Positions 5,995 to 9,258 of a DNA stretch of 9,258 bases are shown piece after piece; position 1 is the stretch's first letter, and every line of letters starts with the position of its first letter. The position numbers and the translations under genes were made by a program. This DNA is from SKUL01 sp964487545 (lineage in GTDB: Bacteria > Bacteroidota > Bacteroidia > Flavobacteriales_D > SKUL01): NCBI GenBank assembly GCA_964487545.1, contig CAZARI010000068.1, positions 1 through 9,258 of the forward strand, in the 5' to 3' direction. Under the pieces are notes generated by a model. It searched no databases. It saw only the letters and a program-made list of their open reading frames with translations, and was not told where the DNA came from.

Positions 5995-7007
5995 AATCAT
6001 ATCGCCACGGGCTGTTGATAGCGTTTATTGCGATAATTACGTTCGCAATTGTTTCGTGTGAAAAGGCATTGCTCGGTGATGATCCGGCAAATGAACCCAT
6101 AGAAAATTTTGAGATCTTCTGGAAAGCCCTCGACGAGAAATATGTCTTTTTCGACTTTAAAGAAATCAACTGGCAGCAAGTGTATCACGAATTTCGTCCA
6201 AAAGTGCACAACGGCATGAGCGATCAGGAGTTATTTTATGTGCTGCGCGATATGATCTATCTGCTGCGCGACGGCCACACCTCGCTTTCGACGCCGTTTG
6301 AAACTGCCCGAAACAAAGACTGGTACCTCAACTCACCACCCAATTACAACTGGGACATCATTGAACGTCAATATCTCGGCGATGATTACACCGAAACCGG
6401 CGCGCTGCTTCACACCTGGCTCGACTCGGTAGGCTATATCCACTACGGCAGTTTTTCGGCAGGCGTTTCCCACAATCAGTTGACCTATGTATTAGATCGT
6501 TATGCCGACGCGAAAGGTTTAATCTTTGATGTCCGAAACAACGCTGGTGGAAATACGCAAACGGCCGAGCGAATCGCAGCGAGATTCACCGATCAAACCG
6601 TACTCACCCAATACTGGCTCTATAAAAATGGCACGGCCCACGACGATTTTTCCATTCCGGAGGAAAAATATCTGGAGCCCTTTGATGGATTGCGTTTCAC
6701 TAAACCAGTGGTGGTTTTGACCAACCGAAAGTGCTATAGCGCTACGAACGACTTTGTTTTGATGATGAGCACGCTGCCCAATGTAACATTGCTTGGAGAT
6801 ACAACGGGTGGTGGCGGCGGATTTCCATTTAATGCAGAACTGCCCAACGGCTGGCAGTACCGGTTTTCATCCACGATGACTATTGCACCCGACGGTTTTA
6901 ATGTAGAACATGGCATTCCACCAACCATTCAGGTAGATATGACTCCAGTCGATGAGATGGAAGAAATCGACACGCTGATTGAATCCGCGCTCGAATATTT
7001 AAATTGA
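5976..7007 (+). CDS. S41-family serine peptidase, predicted lipoprotein
   Basis: This 343-residue protein has a lipoprotein signal: hydrophobic GLLIAFIAIITFAIVS followed by Cys28 (lipobox IVSC), so it is expected to be lipid-anchored in the envelope. The catalytic domain is S41 (tail-specific or tricorn-core type): RDGHTSLS at 99-106, GLIFDVRNNAGGNTQTA (the D-x-R-x-N-x-GG strand) at 181-197, and RKCYSATNDFVLMM with the probable nucleophile Ser255, then LGDTTGGGGGFPF at 273-285 and EHGIPPTIQVD near the C-terminus. No PDZ domain is evident; the 30-98 region is a helical N-terminal cap. The substrate is unknown. The start at 5976 lies inside the end of the outer-membrane protein gene (19-nt overlap) and is the only ATG giving the complete signal peptide. 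Its stop touches the stop of the convergent peroxidase gene. Confidence 0.88.
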   Translation: MEIQFLKSYRHGLLIAFIAIITFAIVSCEKALLGDDPANEPIENFEIFWKALDEKYVFFDFKEINWQQVYHEFRPKVHNGMSDQELFYVLRDMIYLLRDGHTSLSTPFETARNKDWYLNSPPNYNWDIIERQYLGDDYTETGALLHTWLDSVGYIHYGSFSAGVSHNQLTYVLDRYADAKGLIFDVRNNAGGNTQTAERIAARFTDQTVLTQYWLYKNGTAHDDFSIPEEKYLEPFDGLRFTKPVVVLTNRKCYSATNDFVLMMSTLPNVTLLGDTTGGGGGFPFNAELPNGWQYRFSSTMTIAPDGFNVEHGIPPTIQVDMTPVDEMEEIDTLIESALEYLN

Positions 7008-7559
7008 TTAGCGGATTTTAGACGTGATCTCCTCATCCAGCGGCTCGGTTCTGGAGCCATAATGCGCCAGCCACTCCCCTTGTGGTGAAATCAAAAACTT
7101 GTTGAAATTCCAACTCACCTTGGCGTTATCCACATCATTGAGCGCCTTGGTAGTGAGCCATTCATACAAAGGATGTTGACTTTTTCCCTTCACGTCTATT
7201 TTTGAAGTCATCGGAAAAGTCACCCCGTAGTTTTTTTCACAAAATTCAACGATCTCTTCTTCCGTACCCGGCTCCTGACCGAGAAACTGATTGCTCGGAA
7301 AACCGATCACCACCAGCTTGTCCTGATACTTTTCATACAACTCCTGCAGCGGTTCGTACTGTTTGGTAAAGCCGCACTTTGAAGCGACATTCACCACCAG
7401 CACATACTTGCCGCGAAACTGCTCTAACGACATTTCATCACCGTAGATATCGGTGATAGCGTGATCATAAAAAGTGCGCGGTTCAAGGTCTTTCTGGGCA
7501 TTCATACAGCTTGAGATAAAAAACAATACCAATGTGAAAATCAAATATCTGGCTTGCAT
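7008..7559 (-). CDS. Glutathione peroxidase family protein, predicted lipoprotein (thioredoxin-type, two cysteines)
   Basis: The 183-residue product carries a lipoprotein-like signal (YLIFTLVLFFISSC, Cys18), so it should face the periplasm or envelope; cleavage after the alanine at 21 by signal peptidase I is a less likely alternative. The peroxidase core is complete: NVASKCGFTKQY with peroxidatic Cys62 (cysteine in place of selenocysteine), FPSNQFLGQEPGT with Gln91, and VSWNFNKFL with Trp150-Asn151, making the Cys-Gln-Trp-Asn set. EEEIVEFCEKNYGVTFP holds Cys107 at the usual resolving position of thioredoxin-dependent enzymes, so despite the family name it probably reduces hydroperoxides using thioredoxin-type donors. 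Its stop abuts the S41 gene with no gap, and its start faces the 348-nt divergent region. A promoter candidate (TTG at 7595-7593, TATATTAT at 7575-7568) lies just upstream. Confidence 0.92.
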   Translation of the reverse strand: MQARYLIFTLVLFFISSCMNAQKDLEPRTFYDHAITDIYGDEMSLEQFRGKYVLVVNVASKCGFTKQYEPLQELYEKYQDKLVVIGFPSNQFLGQEPGTEEEIVEFCEKNYGVTFPMTSKIDVKGKSQHPLYEWLTTKALNDVDNAKVSWNFNKFLISPQGEWLAHYGSRTEPLDEEITSKIR

Positions 7560-7567
7560 AGCGATTT

Positions 7568-7602
7568 ATAATATATGAGGTTAAGTTAAGGACAATTGTT
7601 GA
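7568..7602 (-). promoter_or_regulatory. Candidate promoter and shared motif for the peroxidase gene
   Basis: On the reverse strand a TTG at 7595-7593 is followed by a 17-nt spacer and TATATTAT at 7575-7568, an imperfect version of the Bacteroidota TTG/TAnnTTTG layout. The -33 part lies inside TCAACAATTGTCCT (7602-7589), which recurs with a 2-nt insertion at 7830-7845 facing the other gene. Confidence 0.35.
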
Positions 7603-7680
7603 GAAAGACATGCTGCGTACCGACAAACCGATGATTCCTTCGCTTTTGTGAATTTTTAGCATTAGGATTCCCCCATTACT

Positions 7681-7809
7681 TCAAGATAAATCAATGATTA
7701 TGATGGCATTTTTGCATACATAATCCGGTGTTCCTGAAAGTCTGTTTTGCGAAGATATGTGCTGCTCAAAAAGATAAACATTACCCCCACTTATTGGTTT
7801 TAGGTTCAT
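7681..7809 (-). CDS. Possible 42-residue small protein in the divergent intergenic region
   Basis: On the reverse strand an ATG at 7809-7807 opens a 42-codon frame ending in TGA at 7683-7681. An AAGAAAGG sequence ending 4 nt before the ATG would be a good Shine-Dalgarno site, better than those of most genes here. The predicted product begins MNLKPISGGNVYLFEQHISS and ends in a short hydrophobic stretch NAIIIIDLS. The same frame stays open upstream to about 7886, adding residues such as LTYVKKGD, so the segment may instead be the remnant of a longer gene. I do not recognise a family, and a chance open frame of this length is quite possible. It sits in the region upstream of the peroxidase gene on the same strand. 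Confidence 0.25.
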   Translation of the reverse strand: MNLKPISGGNVYLFEQHISSQNRLSGTPDYVCKNAIIIIDLS

Positions 7810-7829
7810 ATCGCCTTTCTTAACATAGG

Positions 7830-7865
7830 TCAACGTAATTGTCCTGTGGAATGGGGATATTAGAC
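7830..7865 (+). promoter_or_regulatory. Shared motif and weak promoter candidate for the 3-hydroxyacyl-CoA dehydrogenase gene
   Basis: TCAACGTAATTGTCCT at 7830-7845 repeats, in inverted orientation and with GT inserted, the motif at 7602-7589. Its TTG (7839-7841) is followed after 16 nt by TATTAGAC at 7858-7865, a poor match to TAnnTTTG. The gene starts about 40 nt further on after an A-rich leader (AAAAATAAACAAT). Confidence 0.25.
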
Positions 7866-7907
7866 ATGAAGTTAAAAATGAATTAAAACCCTATAAAAAT
7901 AAACAAT

Positions 7908-8801
7908 ATGAAAATTAAAAATCTCACTGTAGCAGGCTCTGGAGTACTAGGCAGTCAAATTGCCTTCCAGTCGGCATTTAGCGGTTTAAGTGTGTCGGTT
8001 TACGACATCAGCGATGAAGCCATCGAAGCCGGTAAACAACGCATGGAAGGCTGGAAAGTCAGATATGTGGAAGATGAATACGGCACGCAGCAGCAGGTGG
8101 ATGAAGCATTTAACCGCCTAACATTCCACACCGATTTGGGTGCAGCCGTAGCCGATGCCGACCTCCTGATCGAAGCCATTCCCGAAAAAGTAGAAATCAA
8201 GCAGGAATTCTTTCAGAAGGTTTCTGATTTGGCTCCCGAGAAAACCATTTTCGCATCGAACTCCTCTTCGCTGCTTCCCAGCCAGATTGTAGGATCGGTG
8301 AAACGTCCGACCAAGTATCTTCACATACACTTTGCCAATGAAATTTGGAAGCGAAACATTGCGGAGATCATGAAGCACGAAGGGACATCTGATGAAGTTT
8401 TTGACACGGCCATTGCCTTTGCCAAAGACATCCACATGGTGCCGATTCCCATTCACAAGGAAAAAGCGGGCTACGTTCTAAACTCGCTGTTGATTCCATT
8501 CATGGTAGCCGGACTGGCCTTGGCCGAAGACGGCATTGCCGAACCGAAGATGATTGACAAAACCTGGATGCTCACGGCAGGCTCTAACGTCGGACCGTTT
8601 GTTTTTCTGGATATGATTGGCCCCAACACGCCATATAACATCTTTGACCTGATGGGTAAACACGGCGACACCGAAGCCGCCAAAGCCGCCAGTTGGATTA
8701 AGAAAAACTTTCTCGACAAAAACATCTTCGGCGCACAGTCGGGCCAGGGAGTATACCAATATCCCAATCCCGAGTTTCTGGACCCTAATTTCCTGAAGTA
8801 A
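7908..8801 (+). CDS. 3-hydroxyacyl-CoA dehydrogenase, stand-alone NAD-dependent enzyme
   Basis: The 297-residue protein is a short-form 3-hydroxyacyl-CoA dehydrogenase, oxidising 3-hydroxyacyl-CoA to 3-ketoacyl-CoA with NAD in beta-oxidation or related pathways. The Rossmann motif is AGSGVLGSQIA (9-19), with Asp33 in SVYDIS suited to NAD. IEAIPEKVEIK (88-98) matches the family. Aligning with the human enzyme gives the catalytic set Ser120 (in SNSSSL), His141, Glu153 and Asn192 (in AGYVLNSLL), all present. The region after the histidine is unusual: HFANEIWKRNIAEIM replaces the common HFFNPVPVMKLVEV. The C-terminal domain (about 183-297) includes SNVGPFVFLDMIG. No enoyl-CoA hydratase domain or thiolase neighbour is seen, so a specialised substrate is possible. 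The ATG follows an A-rich leader typical of Bacteroidota. It is transcribed alone. Confidence 0.92.
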   Translation: MKIKNLTVAGSGVLGSQIAFQSAFSGLSVSVYDISDEAIEAGKQRMEGWKVRYVEDEYGTQQQVDEAFNRLTFHTDLGAAVADADLLIEAIPEKVEIKQEFFQKVSDLAPEKTIFASNSSSLLPSQIVGSVKRPTKYLHIHFANEIWKRNIAEIMKHEGTSDEVFDTAIAFAKDIHMVPIPIHKEKAGYVLNSLLIPFMVAGLALAEDGIAEPKMIDKTWMLTAGSNVGPFVFLDMIGPNTPYNIFDLMGKHGDTEAAKAASWIKKNFLDKNIFGAQSGQGVYQYPNPEFLDPNFLK

Positions 8802-8812
8802 TTCCATCACCT

Positions 8813-8842
8813 CAGCACTGAAAAGCGCTGCTCCTTTTTTTC
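8813..8842 (+). terminator. Probable terminator after the 3-hydroxyacyl-CoA dehydrogenase gene
   Basis: CAGCAC at 8813-8818 and GCGCTG at 8825-8830 form a six-position stem with one A-C mismatch around the loop TGAAAA, followed by an eight-T run at 8835-8842. It starts 11 nt after the stop. The stem is short, so strength is uncertain. Confidence 0.45.
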
Positions 8843-8936
8843 CGCCTTCAAGGGCGTCACTATAGATCAGGCCTTTCTCCGATTGCTCCACTTTAACAAA
8901 AGTAGAGGTTGGAGAGGGGCTTTTTTTTTGGGGGTG
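8843..8936. other. Low-complexity intergenic stretch with a coding-like reverse strand
   Basis: The stretch includes GGTTGGAGAGGGGC followed by a T run and a G run at about 8910-8935. This style of sequence, GGAGAGGGG plus poly-T and poly-G, resembles short dispersed intergenic repeats that I have seen in Bacteroidota genomes, an impression I cannot verify here. Read on the reverse strand, about 8919-8802 is open and gives SPSPTSTFVKVEQ and then EKGLIYSDALEGGKKG, but the frame runs on into the antisense of the dehydrogenase gene, so I do not call a gene. Confidence 0.3.
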
Positions 8937-9161
8937 CTTACACTCCGAACAGCCACTGTAAATTTCGCTGATTACTTCAGTGAAGGGTCATGGGTTAGAA
9001 TTGAACCGGGGAAAGATGCAAACTTTTTATTCCTCAATGAAAATCCATTGGAGAATTTGGAAACAGTAGGCACAATTGAAGGACTCTTTTTTAATAAACA
9101 CTGCTTGGATAAAGCTAAATTAGAAGATATGGCTATGGGAATAAGGCCTGCCAAGCAGTGA
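8937..9161 (+). pseudogene. 5'-truncated amidohydrolase, C-terminal remnant
   Basis: From 8937 the forward strand reads LTLRTATVNFADYF, then EPGKDANFLFLNENPLE, then IEGLFFNKHCLDKAKLEDM, ending in TGA at 9159-9161. This is the C-terminal end of a metal-dependent amidohydrolase (imidazolonepropionase-like, cyclic amidohydrolase superfamily): an ALRTAT-N-A-like helix, an EPGKDAD-like turn (here DAN), the NPLE strand, and a final beta hairpin. About 75 residues remain. The TIM barrel with its metal-binding histidines and aspartate, some 350 residues, is absent: the upstream sequence is low-complexity DNA and then the neighbouring dehydrogenase gene. An in-frame TTG at 8883 gives a 92-codon frame, but its first 18 residues come from the low-complexity DNA. 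It cannot be catalytic alone. Confidence 0.75.
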
Positions 9162-9186
9162 ATTGATGGCTAAAGATTTAATGAAA

Positions 9187-9229
9187 CGATTTATCTACTT
9201 GAGAAAGGAAATTCTCGAGAGATAAATCG
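9187..9229. repeat. Long near-perfect hairpin downstream of the amidohydrolase remnant
   Basis: Positions 9187-9205 pair with 9212-9229: nine perfect pairs (CGATTTATC with GATAAATCG), a T-A pair, one bulged A at 9197, and eight more pairs including one T-G, closing the loop AGGAAA. The 18-bp stem is much stronger than needed for a terminator, and no T-tract follows on either strand. It may be a mobile-element end, a palindromic intergenic repeat or a transcript-stabilising stem. Confidence 0.65.
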
Positions 9230-9258
9230 AAAATTTCGTCCCTTACTTCCCGATGCAA

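Larger units (their letters stand above)
7560..7907. other. 348-nt divergent intergenic region
   Basis: This spacer separates the peroxidase gene (left, reverse) from the 3-hydroxyacyl-CoA dehydrogenase gene (right, forward). It holds promoter candidates for both, a motif shared in inverted orientation near both (7589-7602 and 7830-7845), a small reverse-strand open frame (7681-7809), and a modest hairpin with arms GATTATG at 7696-7702 and CATAATC at 7719-7725 and an inner GC/GC pair. I see no tRNA or known riboswitch motif. Confidence 0.6.

Noticed and set aside
7696..7725. Hairpin with GATTATG/CATAATC arms as an intrinsic terminator
   Set aside because: No T run follows on either strand and the inner stem has bulges; it lies inside the possible small ORF, so it is only mentioned in the intergenic entry.
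8478..8891. 137-codon reverse-strand frame starting GTG at 8891
   Set aside because: Beyond its first 30 codons it is antisense to the intact 3-hydroxyacyl-CoA dehydrogenase gene. Only the intergenic part is noted as a finding.
1..9258. CRISPR array, tRNA, rRNA, phage or transposase genes
   Set aside because: No regularly spaced direct repeats, no cloverleaf-like segments and no integrase or transposase motifs were seen on either strand.

Overview
The window looks like a chromosomal segment of a member of the Bacteroidota, probably a marine-type Flavobacteriales or Cryomorphaceae relative. The lineage call is inference. It rests on promoter-like TAnnTTTG elements, A-rich leaders with weak Shine-Dalgarno sites, lipoprotein and outer-membrane genes of Bacteroidota type, a glmM start typical of that phylum, and a small 'MGRPPTRPVKLKDG' protein that I associate with Flavobacteria. 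Most of the window is ordinary chromosome.

Left part (1-4580): the 5' end of a phosphohexomutase gene (glmM type) reads leftward from a short divergent promoter region. Rightward runs a tightly packed five-gene operon: a cytoplasmic TPR protein, a ComA-type phosphosulfolactate synthase, a single-domain rhodanese, a DUF368 (PopT-type) membrane protein starting at a GTG, and shikimate dehydrogenase (aroE). Junctions are -1, +2, +1 and -4 nt, so translational coupling is likely throughout. Two enzymes in it touch related chemistry: ComA adds sulfite to phosphoenolpyruvate, and rhodaneses can release sulfite from thiosulfate.

Middle part (4581-7559): a 195-nt spacer with nested inverted repeats precedes a 73-aa conserved basic protein, which ends at a very strong intrinsic terminator. 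A predicted outer-membrane protein of unknown family then overlaps an S41-protease lipoprotein by 19 nt. The protease gene directly abuts, stop to stop, a convergent lipoprotein glutathione peroxidase of the thioredoxin-dependent two-cysteine type.

Right part (7560-9258): a 348-nt divergent intergenic region holds candidate promoters, a shared inverted motif near both flanking genes and a possible 42-codon small ORF. It is followed by a complete 3-hydroxyacyl-CoA dehydrogenase. Downstream, the sequence turns to debris: a probable terminator, a low-complexity stretch that reads as protein on the reverse strand, a 5'-truncated amidohydrolase C-terminus and an 18-bp hairpin. I see no CRISPR array, tRNA, rRNA, transposase or phage gene. 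The most interesting items are the comA/rhodanese/DUF368 operon, the structured leader of the small protein, the unannotated small ORF and the amidohydrolase remnant beside the hairpin.
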